Both the position numbers and the translations under genes were made by a program. A DNA stretch of 64,000 nucleotides, taken from assembly GCF_002803075.1 (NCBI RefSeq), contig NZ_NNBK01000002.1:310001-374000 (forward strand), read 5' to 3'. Source of the stretch: Streptomyces sp. CB01373 (GTDB lineage Bacteria; Actinomycetota; Actinomycetes; Streptomycetales; Streptomycetaceae). The notes beneath the pieces are model-generated. The model saw nothing but the letters and a program-made list of their open reading frames with translations. It did no database searches and was not told where the DNA came from. Positions 47,528-56,391 of this stretch are shown piece by piece (the first letter of the stretch is position 1; each line of letters starts with the position of its first letter).

Positions 47528-48718
47528 ATGAACAGGAACGTCCTTGTCTCCGGCGCGAGCATCGCCGGCCCGGCGCTGGCCTACTGGCTGGGGCACCACG
47601 GCTTCAGGCCCACCGTCGTCGAACTGGCCCCGGCCCTGCGCCAGGGCGGCCATGCCGTCGACTTCCGTGGTGAAACGCACCTGACCGTGCTGGAGCGCAT
47701 GGGCCTGATCACCGAACTACGGGGTGTCCAGACCGGCGGCAGCCCGATGCGATTCGTCGACGAACTCGGCCGGACACTGCTGCGTCTGCCGGCCGAGTTC
47801 GCGGGCGGCGAGATCGAGGTACTCCGCGGGGACCTGGCCCGAGTGCTGTACGAACGCAGCCTCCCCTGCGCCGAGTACATCTTCGGCGACTCGATCACCG
47901 GTCTCACCGAGACGTCCTCCGGTGTGCGAGTCGACTTCCAGCACGGCGCCTCGCGTGACTTCGACCTGGTCATCGGCGCGGACGGACTGCACTCCAACGT
48001 CCGGCGCCTCGCCTTCGGCCCGGAGGAGAACCATGTGAGTCACCTCGGCTACTACGCCGCCACCTGGCCGCTGCCCAACGTGCTGGGGCTGGGGAAGGGA
48101 TCGATCGGCTACAACGTCCCGGGCCGGTTCGCCTCGGTCGGCGCCGACCCCCGGGACCCGGCCCGGGCAGGAGCGTTCTTCGTGTTCGCCGCACCCGAGT
48201 TGTCGTACCACCGCCGCGACCCCGAACAGCAGAAGCGTCTGATCGCCGACGCGTTCTCCGGCCTGGGCTGGGAGGTGCCCCGTCTTCTCGGCACCCTGGA
48301 CCAGGCTCCCGACCTGTATTTCGACTCGATCAGCCGGGCGGACGTGGGCACTTGGTCCACAGGGCGAGTGTGCCTCGTCGGGGACGCCGCCTGCGGGGCC
48401 ACCATCGGCGGCATGGGCACGGGAACCGCGGTGGTCGCCGCCTACGTGCTGGCCGGCGAACTCGCGCGAGCCCAGGGCGACCACCGGGTGGCCTTCGCCC
48501 GGTACGAGAGCAGGCTCCACAAGTACGCCAGGGGTTGCCAGTCAGGCGGTGAGCGCACCGGGAAGTTCCTCGCGCCCGGCACCGCCGCCGGCATACGGCT
48601 GCGCAACGCCGTGTTGTCCCGCCCCTTGTTCCTGAACGTAATGCTCAGGCTTGGGCAGAAGGTCAGCAGCGTGGCCCTGCCCGACTATCCGACGGGCTCC
48701 AGCCACGTCAGCCGGTGA
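47528..48718 (+). CDS. FAD-dependent monooxygenase (PHBH fold)
   Basis: 396 aa from ATG 47528 after GGAGGA. Rossmann motif VLVSGASIAGPALAYWLGHHG at the start, the DG motif VIGADGLHSNVRRLAFG near 155, and the GD motif VCLVGDAACGATIGGMGTG near 290. Resembles TetX-like/aromatic hydroxylases. Under the adjacent TetR, it probably modifies or inactivates a small aromatic inducer. Substrate unknown. Confidence 0.93.
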   Translation: MNRNVLVSGASIAGPALAYWLGHHGFRPTVVELAPALRQGGHAVDFRGETHLTVLERMGLITELRGVQTGGSPMRFVDELGRTLLRLPAEFAGGEIEVLRGDLARVLYERSLPCAEYIFGDSITGLTETSSGVRVDFQHGASRDFDLVIGADGLHSNVRRLAFGPEENHVSHLGYYAATWPLPNVLGLGKGSIGYNVPGRFASVGADPRDPARAGAFFVFAAPELSYHRRDPEQQKRLIADAFSGLGWEVPRLLGTLDQAPDLYFDSISRADVGTWSTGRVCLVGDAACGATIGGMGTGTAVVAAYVLAGELARAQGDHRVAFARYESRLHKYARGCQSGGERTGKFLAPGTAAGIRLRNAVLSRPLFLNVMLRLGQKVSSVALPDYPTGSSHVSR

Positions 48719-48746
48719 CCCGGCCGCCGGTAGGGCACTGGGGGCG

Positions 48747-49430
48747 TCATTCGCGTCCCGACGTCACCGCGGCCAGGATGCCTGCCATGGCCGCCGCGAT
48801 CAGCAGGGGGATGCCCAGGTCGTGGTGGACGACCAGCCAGGCGCCGAGGACGGCGCCGGCCAGCATCGCGATCACGGAGGCCGTGCGGCGCGGGGAGCGG
48901 CGGCCGGTGCCGCCGCCGGCCCTGGAGTCGGCGGCGAGACCCGTCAGGGTCCTGGTCAGGACGGTGGTCGTCAGGTCGGGCACGTTCAGCTTGATGACCG
49001 TCGCGTTGCGCAGGCCCATCGCGAAGGCGGTCAGGGCGATGACGGAGTACACCATGGCCTCCGTGCCCGGCGAGGCGAAGGCCACCACGGCCGACGCCGC
49101 GACCAGGACGGCCTCTGCGGCGAGGGTCACCCTGGCCCAGGTGCGGCGCGAGCCGCTGCCGTAGCGCACTGCGACCCGGCCGCCGACCGCGGCGCCCACC
49201 AGGAAGCACACCAGGGAGGTGGCGGTGTGCGGCACCGAGAAGCCCGGTGCCCCGGCGGCGGCGAAGCCGAGCACGACCACGTTGCCGGTCATGTTGGCGG
49301 TGAAGACGTGCCCGAGCCCGAGGTAGCTGACCGCGTCGATCAGTCCGCTGACCACGGTCAGTCCCAGCAGCACCGCCACCAGGCGCAGCCCGCGTGCCTC
49401 GGGGTCGTCCGGGGGCGGGTCCGTCGTCAT
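48747..49430 (-). CDS. DUF1275 (YoaK) family membrane protein
   Basis: 227 aa from ATG 49430. About six TM helices. Family segments: GLIDAVSYLGLGHVFTANMTGNVVVLGFA at the N-terminus and MGLRNATVIKLNVPDLTTTVLTRTLTGL in the middle. Function unknown; the GHVFTANMTGN motif is diagnostic. Confidence 0.92.
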   Translation of the reverse strand: MTTDPPPDDPEARGLRLVAVLLGLTVVSGLIDAVSYLGLGHVFTANMTGNVVVLGFAAAGAPGFSVPHTATSLVCFLVGAAVGGRVAVRYGSGSRRTWARVTLAAEAVLVAASAVVAFASPGTEAMVYSVIALTAFAMGLRNATVIKLNVPDLTTTVLTRTLTGLAADSRAGGGTGRRSPRRTASVIAMLAGAVLGAWLVVHHDLGIPLLIAAAMAGILAAVTSGRE

Positions 49431-49545
49431 GGGGTCAGGAAAGCAGAACGGAGGGGGAGGTTGCGGCCGGACACGGCGGAGGCGGCGGCCCGGGGGATCG
49501 GGGGCCGCCCCCTCCATGGGTGCCGTGAGACGGCTCGGGGCCGGC

Positions 49546-49965
49546 TCAGTACCAGCCGTGGGCCCGCCAGAATTTCCAGGCGCCGGCCGGGCTGCCGTAG
49601 CGGGACTTCATGTACTTCAGGCCCCACTTGATCTGCGTCTTGGGGTTGGTCCGCCAGTCGGCGCCCGCCGAGGACATCTTGGACGCGGGCAGCGCCTGGA
49701 CCAGGCCGTAGGCACCGGAGGAGGCGTTGGTGGCGTGCGGGTTCCAGCCGCTCTCCCGCTCGACGATCTTGCTGAACGCGTGGAACTGCGCGGCGTCCGG
49801 GATCATCTGGCGCGCGGCCGCCTTGGCGTAGGCGGCGGAGTGCCGCGGGGCCGCGTGGGCGGGGGCCGAGGTGAGGGCCAGGGCGGCGGCGGTGGCGGCG
49901 GCCACGGCGGTGGTGGTGAGGGCCTTCGTCGGGGTGGCGGTGGCGCGGAGGGCGGAGACGGTCAT
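49546..49965 (-). CDS. secreted lytic transglycosylase-like protein
   Basis: 139 aa. A signal peptide ends ..APAHAAP (about residue 39). The SLT-like domain has catalytic Glu in FSKIVERESGWNPHATNASSGAYGLVQALP and ends WGLKYMKSRYGSPAGAWKFWRAHGWY. This is the short Streptomyces type (aggregation-promoting-factor-like fold). It cuts glycan strands in the wall; growth or spore role inferred. Confidence 0.88.
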   Translation of the reverse strand: MTVSALRATATPTKALTTTAVAAATAAALALTSAPAHAAPRHSAAYAKAAARQMIPDAAQFHAFSKIVERESGWNPHATNASSGAYGLVQALPASKMSSAGADWRTNPKTQIKWGLKYMKSRYGSPAGAWKFWRAHGWY

Positions 49966-50284
49966 GGATCACCTCTCACGTCGGGGACAGGGAATCGCGG
50001 GCTGCCGCGCACCACGGAGTGTGGGGCGGGGCGTGCCCTCGGCTCAGCCCGCCCGGTGCGGGCCGGGCGGAGCCTGGCGACGCCGTACAGAAAAGCAGGC
50101 GGGAACTCCGCCCGCAAACACCCCCTTTTGCTGGTTTCCGCCGCTTTTATGGTGCTCCGTATGGGTGTGAGCGGGCCCTCAACGCGCAGGTCAGGGCCGT
50201 GAACGCGCATATGTGCCAGACCGGGCGGGCAACGGCCCGGACTCGTGGGCGACCCAGCTCATGCGGGCGGTCCCGCCGGGCGTG
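49966..50284. other. 319-bp leader/intergenic region, no gene or known riboswitch seen
   Basis: Upstream of the transglycosylase-like gene (-) and downstream of the ECF operon (-). GC-rich short inverted repeats occur (GCGGG..CCCGC around 50094-50114). I looked for the c-di-AMP riboswitch often found before Streptomyces wall hydrolases and did not find its conserved core. Confidence 0.5.
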
Positions 50285-51172
50285 TCACGGCGAGGGTGCG
50301 TCGAAGGTGACCGGGGCCTCGAAGGCGGCCCGGCGGGTGGCCCGGCGCAGCGCCCGCAGGACGGCGTGGCCGAGGACGAGGGTCAGGACCACGGTGACCG
50401 AGGCCCGGCCCAGGTCCCAGCCGAGCGAGGTGGCCAGGCAGTACGCCACGAACCGGGCCAGGTTGGCGGCGATGTCCGCGTGCGGGTCGAATGCGATGGA
50501 GGAGGCGAGGGTGCCCATGAAGGGCCAGCCCGCGAGGTTCATGACGGTGCCGTAGGCGAAGGCGGCCAGAAAGCCGTAGAGCGCGAGCAGCAGCAGTTCC
50601 GCGCGTCCGCGCAGCCGGTCGGGGCCCGGCAGCAGACCCGCGCCCATGGTGAACCAGCCCATGGCGAGCATCTGGAACGGCATCCACGGGCCCACCCCGC
50701 CGGTGAGCAGCGCGGAGGCGAACATCGTCACCGAGCCGAGGACGAACCCGAAGCCCGGCCCGAGCACCCGCCCGCTCAGCACCATGAGGAAGAACATGGG
50801 CTCGATTCCGGCCGTCCCGGCCCCGATCGGGCGCAGCGCGGCCCCGGTCGCGGCCAGCACGCCGAGCATGGCGACGGCCTTCGGGCCGAGGCCGGACTCG
50901 GAGATGGTCGCGGTGACGACGGCGACGAGCAGCACGAGCAGGCCCGCGAACAGCCAGGGCGCGTCCTGCGCGTGCGCGCTGAGCTGTGAGGCGGGCGGGG
51001 CGAGGAACGGCCAGCCGAACGCGGCCACACCGACCGCGCTGACCAGGGCGAGCGCGGCGAGGGACCGGGGGCCGAGCCGGACGGCCCGCACCCGGGGACG
51101 GGACGTCGCGCCGGCCGGGCGTACCTTCTCCTCGGCGGGACGGGTCTTCGCGTCGGCAGGGCGGGCCGTCAT
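50285..51172 (-). CDS. ECF transporter S component (probable cobalamin)
   Basis: Substrate-binding membrane subunit, 295 aa from ATG 51172, which overlaps the upstream ATPase stop (ATGA). After a charged N-terminus of about 35 residues come about seven TM helices, including PIGAGTAGIEPMFFLMVLSGRVLGPGFGFVLG and MNLAGWPFMGTLASSIAF, typical of S components of the CbrT/ThiW-like kind. It is the last gene of the B12-riboswitch operon, so cobalamin is the predicted ligand. Confidence 0.82.
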   Translation of the reverse strand: MTARPADAKTRPAEEKVRPAGATSRPRVRAVRLGPRSLAALALVSAVGVAAFGWPFLAPPASQLSAHAQDAPWLFAGLLVLLVAVVTATISESGLGPKAVAMLGVLAATGAALRPIGAGTAGIEPMFFLMVLSGRVLGPGFGFVLGSVTMFASALLTGGVGPWMPFQMLAMGWFTMGAGLLPGPDRLRGRAELLLLALYGFLAAFAYGTVMNLAGWPFMGTLASSIAFDPHADIAANLARFVAYCLATSLGWDLGRASVTVVLTLVLGHAVLRALRRATRRAAFEAPVTFDAPSP

Positions 51173-52866
51173 GCCAGCGCCTCGCGGACCTGGGTGGCGG
51201 TGAGCCACCGCTGCGGGGCGAGGATCTTGGTGACCTGCGGGGCGAAGGAGGGTGAGGACACCACCACTTCGGCCGTCGGACCGTCGGCGATCACCTCGCC
51301 CTCGGCGAGCAGCACGACCCGGTGGGCGAGTTCGGCGGCCAGTTCGACGTCGTGCGTGGCGAGCACGATGGCGTGTCCCTCGGCGGCGAGCGCGCGCAGC
51401 AGGGCGACCAGTCGGGTCTTGGCACCGTAGTCGAGGCCGCGGGTCGGCTCGTCGAGCAGCAGCAGGGGCGGGCGGGCGGCGAGCACGACGGCGAGCGCGA
51501 GCGCGAGGCGCTGGCCCTCCGACAGGTCGCGGGGGTGGGTGTCGTCGCCGACGCCCGGCAGCAGTTCGCGGACCAGGTCCCGGCAGGTGCCGGGCGCGGC
51601 CTGCGCGTCCTGGTCGGCGGCCGCGCACTCGGCGGCGACCGTGTCGGCGTACAGCAGGTCGCGCGGCTCCTGCGGGACGAGCCCGACCCGGCGCACCAGT
51701 TCGCGGGGCGTGGTGCGGTGCGGGACGGCGCCGCCGACCCGTACCCGCCCGGCGGACGGCTGGACCAGGCCGACGAGCGAGCCGAGCAGCGTGGACTTCC
51801 CGGCGCCGTTGCGGCCCATGAGGGCGACGGTCTCGCCGGGTGCGAAGGACAGGTCGACGTTCCGCAGGGCCTGGACACCCGCGCGCCGGACGCCGAGGGA
51901 GTGGACCTCGGCCACGGGCGCGCCCGCCGGGACGGGCTCGGCGGCGGGGGCGCGGCGCAGCCGCCACCGGGGCGCCGGACGGGGGTCCGGACGGGGTGCG
52001 CGGAACGGGAGCGCTGCCGCCGGTGCCGTCCCGGAGCGTGCGGGCTCCCGGCCGTCAAGGCGTTGCCGCAGGTCCGTGGCCCGGCGGCGGGCGTCGCGGA
52101 CGGTGAGCGGCAGCGGGGACCAGCCCGCGAGGCGGCCCAGGTCCACCACCGGCGGATACACCGGGGAGACGGCCATGACGTCCGCGGGGGGCCCGAGCAG
52201 CGGGGCGGCGCCCGGGGCGGGCAGCAGGACGACCTGGTCGGCGTACTGGACGACCCGCTCCAGGCGGTGCTCGGCCATGAGGACCGTCGTGCCGAGGTCG
52301 TGCACGAGCCGCTGGAGGACGGCGAGGACCTCCTCGGCGGCGGCCGGGTCGAGCGCCGAGGTCGGCTCGTCCAGGACGAGGACCTTCGGGTGCGGGGTGA
52401 GGACCGAGCCGATCGCGACCCGCTGCTGCTGGCCGCCGGACAGGGTGGCGATGGCGCGGTCGCGCAGGCCGGCCAGGCCCAGCAGGTCCAGGGTCTCCTC
52501 CACGCGCCGCCGCATCACGTCCGGGGCCAGGCCCAGCGACTCCATGCCGTAGGCGAGTTCGTCCTCCACGGTGTCCGTGACGAAGTGCGACAGCGGGTCC
52601 TGCCCGACGGTGCCGACGACGTCGGCGAGTTCGCGCGGCTTGTGGGTGCGGGTGTCCCGGCCGGCCACGGTGACCCGGCCGCGCAGGGTGCCGCCGGTGA
52701 AGTGCGGCACCAGTCCGCTGACCGCGCCCAGCACGGTGGACTTGCCGACGCCCGACGGGCCGACGAGGAGGACGAGTTCACCCTCGGGCACCTCGAAGTC
52801 GACGCCGCGGACCGTGGGTTCCGCCGCTCCGTCGTAGGTGACGGAGACATCCTCGAAGCGGATCAC
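51169..52866 (-). CDS. ECF transporter ATPase, fused A and A' domains
   Basis: 565 aa from GTG 52866 (AAGGAG six bases upstream). Two ABC domains in tandem. The first has Walker A GPSGVGKST, signature LSGGQQQR and Walker B VLVLDEPTSALD. The second has GRNGAGKST, LSEGQRLALALAVVLAARPPLLLLDEPTRGLD and the H-loop ATHD. A Pro/Arg linker (about 275-335) separates them. Energises the S/T pair. Overlaps its neighbours by four bases on both sides. Confidence 0.93.
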   Translation of the reverse strand: MIRFEDVSVTYDGAAEPTVRGVDFEVPEGELVLLVGPSGVGKSTVLGAVSGLVPHFTGGTLRGRVTVAGRDTRTHKPRELADVVGTVGQDPLSHFVTDTVEDELAYGMESLGLAPDVMRRRVEETLDLLGLAGLRDRAIATLSGGQQQRVAIGSVLTPHPKVLVLDEPTSALDPAAAEEVLAVLQRLVHDLGTTVLMAEHRLERVVQYADQVVLLPAPGAAPLLGPPADVMAVSPVYPPVVDLGRLAGWSPLPLTVRDARRRATDLRQRLDGREPARSGTAPAAALPFRAPRPDPRPAPRWRLRRAPAAEPVPAGAPVAEVHSLGVRRAGVQALRNVDLSFAPGETVALMGRNGAGKSTLLGSLVGLVQPSAGRVRVGGAVPHRTTPRELVRRVGLVPQEPRDLLYADTVAAECAAADQDAQAAPGTCRDLVRELLPGVGDDTHPRDLSEGQRLALALAVVLAARPPLLLLDEPTRGLDYGAKTRLVALLRALAAEGHAIVLATHDVELAAELAHRVVLLAEGEVIADGPTAEVVVSSPSFAPQVTKILAPQRWLTATQVREALA

Positions 52867-53999
52867 GACGGCTCCTTGGGGGCGGGACTCGCGGGTGCGG
52901 CGAACGCGGGGGCCAGACCGAGGAGTACGGCGGCGGCGGGCCACAGGGGAAGAGTGGGCGCGACGAGCGGGACCACGCCCGGGTGCAGGGCCTGGGGATC
53001 GCGGGCGGCGGCGAGCGCCAGCAGGGCCGCGACCAGCGCGCCCGACCCCGCGACCAGGCAGGAGCGCGGGTTCCAGGAGTCCGGGCGGTAGCGGGTGCGC
53101 GGGGAGCGGCGCCCGCCGAGCCACAGTCCGGCCAGGGCGGCGGCGACCCCGGTGAGCAGCACCGGCAGTCCGTAGGTGCCGCCCTCGGCGGTGAGCAGCC
53201 CGTACGTCCCGGCGCAGACGCCGAGCAGGCCGCCGAGCGTGAGCACGGCGGTGGTACGGCGGACCGCGGGCGCGACCTCGGCCGTACGGCCGTAGCCGCG
53301 GGCGTCCATCGCGGCGGCGAGCGCGACGGAACGCTCCAACGCACCCTCAAGGACCGGCAGTCCGACCTGCACCAGGCCGCGGACGCCCCGGTCGGGACGG
53401 CCCCGCAGCCGGCGCGCGGCCCGCAGACGCCGGCCGTCGGCGACCAGGTGCGGGGCGAAGGTGAGCGCGACGACGACGGCGACCCCGGTCTCGTACAGGG
53501 CGCCGGGCAGGGACTTGAGCAGCCGGGCGGGCGCGGCGAGGGCGTTCGCGGCGCCCACGCAGACCAGCAGCGTGGCCAGCTTCAGCCCGTCGTACAGGGC
53601 GAAGACGACCGCCTCGGCCGTGACCCGGCCGCCCAGGCGGATGCCCTGCGCCCAGTGCGGCAGCGGGACTTCGGGCAGGGAGACGAGCACGTGCGAGCCG
53701 GGGATGGGCGAGCCGAGCACGACGGCGAAGACCAGGCGGATGACGAGGACGGCGAGGGCGAGCCTGACGAATGCGGTGTAGGACCGCGCGGAGGGCGTGT
53801 TGGGGCGGCAGCTCACGACGACGTAGCCGGAGACAGCCAGCAGCAGGCCGAGCAGCAGGGGGTTGGTGGTGCGGGTGGCCGCGGTGCCCAGGGCCAGGGC
53901 CCACAGCCACCAGGCGCCCGCGTGGACACCGGCGGAGCCGCGGGCGGGTGCGCCGCCGGCGCGGCCCGCCCGTCCGCGGCTCCGCACGGCGTCACGCAT
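52863..53999 (-). CDS. ECF transporter T component (CbiQ-like)
   Basis: 378 aa from ATG 53999, overlapping the upstream gene by eight bases. TM helices plus the coupling helices that dock on the ATPases: RSVALAAAMDARGYGR holds the conserved A-R-G motif of EcfT. The C-terminal extra TM helices (RTTAVLTLGGLLGVCAGTYGLL, VLLTGVAAALAGLWLGG) lengthen it over the usual about 265 aa. Confidence 0.9.
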   Translation of the reverse strand: MRDAVRSRGRAGRAGGAPARGSAGVHAGAWWLWALALGTAATRTTNPLLLGLLLAVSGYVVVSCRPNTPSARSYTAFVRLALAVLVIRLVFAVVLGSPIPGSHVLVSLPEVPLPHWAQGIRLGGRVTAEAVVFALYDGLKLATLLVCVGAANALAAPARLLKSLPGALYETGVAVVVALTFAPHLVADGRRLRAARRLRGRPDRGVRGLVQVGLPVLEGALERSVALAAAMDARGYGRTAEVAPAVRRTTAVLTLGGLLGVCAGTYGLLTAEGGTYGLPVLLTGVAAALAGLWLGGRRSPRTRYRPDSWNPRSCLVAGSGALVAALLALAAARDPQALHPGVVPLVAPTLPLWPAAAVLLGLAPAFAAPASPAPKEPS

Positions 54000-54633
54000 C
54001 CCTGCGCCGCCGCGCCTGCCAGATGCCTGCCGCGGCCAGTACGACCACCGCGGCACCGCCCGCGAGGAGGCCCACCGAGGGGCCCTCGTGCGGCTCGTCC
54101 TTGGCCGGCTGCTCCGTCTTGCCGGCCGCCACCTGCTCGCCGCAGCCCTTCTGCGGGTAGCCGGCGATGGCACACAGCAGGGCGTTGGTGTCGTACCGCA
54201 GCGGTTTCGCGACGGCCGCGAGGGCCTCGGCGGTGGTCGCGTCGGACGGCACCCGGGCGCACTCCGTGCGCGGCGCCGGCGGGGTCTCGCCCGCCGGGGC
54301 GTCCGCCTGGACGCCGAAGTCGAGGACGAGCGCCACCCGCTTGCTGCCCTTCTCGGCGGGCGTCTTCGCGCAGATGGCCGCGAAGTCGGCCGTCGCGCGC
54401 GGCTTGCTCGCGTCCTGGGAGTCCTCGCTCACCGCGAAGCGCAGGCCCTGCACGTCGCCGTCGGAGGGACGCGCCGTCGACGGGCCCTCGGTGGCGTACA
54501 CCCACTTCCCGCCGTCGCGGTCCCAGAAGGACCAGTACCGGTAGCCGGTGGCCTGGGCCTGGCCGGCGCCGGCCACCAGCAGGAGCGCGGCGGCGAGCAG
54601 CGGTGCGCACAGCGCCCGGAGCCGGCGGGTCAC
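53992..54633 (-). CDS. SCO2322-family secreted protein, transcobalamin-C-like beta domain, membrane anchored
   Basis: 213 aa from GTG 54633, four-base overlap (GTGA) with the upstream gene. A signal peptide ends GQAQATG. GYRYWSFWDRDGGKWVYATEGP.. SDGDVQGLRFAVS resembles the DUF4430 / transcobalamin-like C-terminal domain (Y-W-x-F..W). A C-terminal TM helix (GLLAGGAAVVVLAAAGIW) and RRRR tail anchor it outside the cell. Two cysteine pairs could be disulfides. With the upstream toroid protein it would be a split corrinoid-binding receptor. The DUF4430 likeness is by eye. Confidence 0.78.
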   Translation of the reverse strand: MTRRLRALCAPLLAAALLLVAGAGQAQATGYRYWSFWDRDGGKWVYATEGPSTARPSDGDVQGLRFAVSEDSQDASKPRATADFAAICAKTPAEKGSKRVALVLDFGVQADAPAGETPPAPRTECARVPSDATTAEALAAVAKPLRYDTNALLCAIAGYPQKGCGEQVAAGKTEQPAKDEPHEGPSVGLLAGGAAVVVLAAAGIWQARRRRDA

Positions 54634-55853
54634 GACTGTCCCTGCTTCTTCCGGCCGCTCAGCAGGAACCCGATGCCGACGCCCGCGACGGCGAAGACGC
54701 CGATGGTCCACCAGAGGCCGAAGGGGGAGTCGCTCTTCGCGGAGTCCGTGGCGTCCTTGCCCTCGGCGGCCTGGGGAGCCGGTCCGGTTGCGTTGAGCCG
54801 CTGGATCAGGTCGACACCGCCGAAGTCACGCGGGTCGGTGCCGGCCGCGCGGGCCGCGAAGACCAGCTGGGCGTAGGCGGCGGGACCGCTCTGCTTCGCC
54901 CACGCCTCGGAGTTCTTCTCCAGCCACTTCAACGGCTTCTGCGCCTGCGCGGATCCGCCCTGCACGGCGAGGGCGACGACCGTGTCGGCGGTGTTGCCGA
55001 AGTCGGGCTGGTCGGTGGCGCCGGGGAAGGAGGAGGTGAGGTGACCGTCCTTGGCGACGGCCTGCGCGAGGTACGAGGCGCCGTTGGCCGCGGCCCGGTC
55101 GGGGCTGGGCTTGCCGGAGTCCTCGCAACGGGCCGCGCCGCCCGCGTCCTTGCCCTTGCCGCCGGCCTCGGGGGCCAGGCCCTGCCCGAGCGCGGCGACG
55201 ACGGCGGCCGCCGTGGCGTCGGCGTTGGCGTCGAGCTTGCCCTTCTTGTCAGGCTGGAAGGCGAAGGCGCCGGCTCCGTCACCCGAGCACGGCAGGGCCA
55301 AGGCGAGCAGAGCGTCGTAGGGGGACTTGCCGTCCTTGACGACGCTCTCCGGCTTCTGTCCGGCCGCGGCGAGCGCGCCGATCACGACCGAGGTCGAGTT
55401 GGCGTCGCTGGACCCGCCGGGCATGTATCCCCAGCCGCCGTCCTTGTTCTGCACGGACTTCAGCCAGGACACCGCCTTGCCGGCCGCCGTGTCGTGGCCG
55501 CCGAGCGCGGCGAGGGCCTGCACGGCGGCGGCGGTGCTGTTGGTGTCGGCCATCACCTTGGCGTCGCAGGCCTTGCCCGGCTCGGCGCGGTAGGCCGCGA
55601 AGGAGCCGTCGGCGCACTGCTGTCCGGCCAGCCAGTCCACGCCCTTGGCGGCGGGCCGCACGCCGACGGTGTGCTGTGCGAGCAGCGCGAGGGACTGCCG
55701 CCACACGCCGTCGTACTGGGGGTCGGTCGTGCCGTAGAGCCCTGCCGGAAGGGCCGGCGAGGACGGGGCGGCGGACGTGTCAGCGACGGCGGGGGCCGCG
55801 CTGCCGATCACGACGGCGGCGGCCAGGGCCGCGGCGCTGCGGCGGAAGTTCAT
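54630..55853 (-). CDS. secreted, membrane-anchored alpha-toroid protein (intrinsic-factor-like)
   Basis: 407 aa from ATG 55853. A signal peptide ends ..APAVADT. The body consists of prenyltransferase/squalene-oxidase type helical repeats, each with (W/Y)L-x-x-x-Q-x-x-DG-x-(W/F): WLAGQQCADGSFAAY, WLKSVQNKDGGWGYM and YLAQAVAKDGHLTSSF. These build an alpha/alpha toroid like the N-terminal domain of intrinsic factor and transcobalamin. A stalk and TM helix (FGLWWTIGVFAVAGVGIGFLL) with KK/R tail follow. First gene of the operon, just after the cobalamin riboswitch. Confidence 0.85.
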   Translation of the reverse strand: MNFRRSAAALAAAVVIGSAAPAVADTSAAPSSPALPAGLYGTTDPQYDGVWRQSLALLAQHTVGVRPAAKGVDWLAGQQCADGSFAAYRAEPGKACDAKVMADTNSTAAAVQALAALGGHDTAAGKAVSWLKSVQNKDGGWGYMPGGSSDANSTSVVIGALAAAGQKPESVVKDGKSPYDALLALALPCSGDGAGAFAFQPDKKGKLDANADATAAAVVAALGQGLAPEAGGKGKDAGGAARCEDSGKPSPDRAAANGASYLAQAVAKDGHLTSSFPGATDQPDFGNTADTVVALAVQGGSAQAQKPLKWLEKNSEAWAKQSGPAAYAQLVFAARAAGTDPRDFGGVDLIQRLNATGPAPQAAEGKDATDSAKSDSPFGLWWTIGVFAVAGVGIGFLLSGRKKQGQS

Positions 55854-55959
55854 GATCGGCGGGTGCCTCTCCCTGTGGGGAGCCGGACAGCACGGGACAC
55901 CCCGGCGGCTCGGCTCCGTATACCTCGACGGTGCGATGCGCCGGCGGATCCGCCGAGCA

Positions 55960-56089
55960 CATGAGCCGGTCACATTCCGCCCGGGGCATTCCGGCTCGCC
56001 GCCCTCGCGGGCGGTTCACGGCTGCGGGTCAGCGCCGGATTTCCACCGGCTTCCCCCCGAACGGGTGTGATGACGACCCGGTCACTCTA
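55960..56089 (-). promoter_or_regulatory. cobalamin (B12) riboswitch and promoter
   Basis: Minus strand carries the B12-box: GGGAAGCCGGTGGAAATCCG, then GCGCTGACCCGCAGCCGTGA and the later conserved GAGCCGGAATGCC. A possible promoter is TCGGGG, 17 bp, TAGAGT (-10 at 56084-56089), which starts the RNA at the aptamer. Downstream, CCGGCTC (55963-55969) can pair with GAGCCGG of the aptamer (55991-55997) as a switch helix, and a 14-nt palindrome lies at 55942-55955. High B12 should shut off the transport operon. Confidence 0.88.
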
Positions 56090-56257
56090 CCGGCCGACCG
56101 AAAAGGCCCCGAGGGGTGGCCGAAACCGGTCTTCGCCCGGCCCGCGAGGAACCTAAAAAATCTTCGAATTGGGGGGTTCCATCCGGTGCATACGGATTTA
56201 TCCTGGAGGTGGCCTACGAGGCGAGTGAGGGAGTTCGACCGGAGTAGCCGACTTTGG

Positions 56258-56385
56258 CGAGACGCTACGGCATCCGCTGGGGCCGACGTCGACGGTCGGG
56301 CTGAGAGGCCGGAGGGTAGCAGTCGGACCCGAAGGCGACCCCCATTACCTGATCCGGGCAATACCGGCGAAGGGAACCCGTCTCG
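56258..56385 (+). promoter_or_regulatory. TPP riboswitch (thi-box), apparently orphan
   Basis: Plus strand has both TPP hallmarks: GGGCTGAGA near 56298-56306 and ACCTGATCCGGGCAATACCG followed by GCGAAGGGAA up to 56376. CGAGACG (56258-56264) pairs with CGTCTCG (56379-56385) as P1. The next sense start is not a gene: the 3' end of the minus-strand regulator begins seven bases later. It is thus a riboswitch without an evident target. Confidence 0.82.
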
Positions 56386-56391
56386 TAGGTT

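Noticed and set aside
49966-50284. Possible c-di-AMP (ydaO) riboswitch before the transglycosylase-like gene
   Set aside because: The conserved core elements could not be found in the minus-strand leader.
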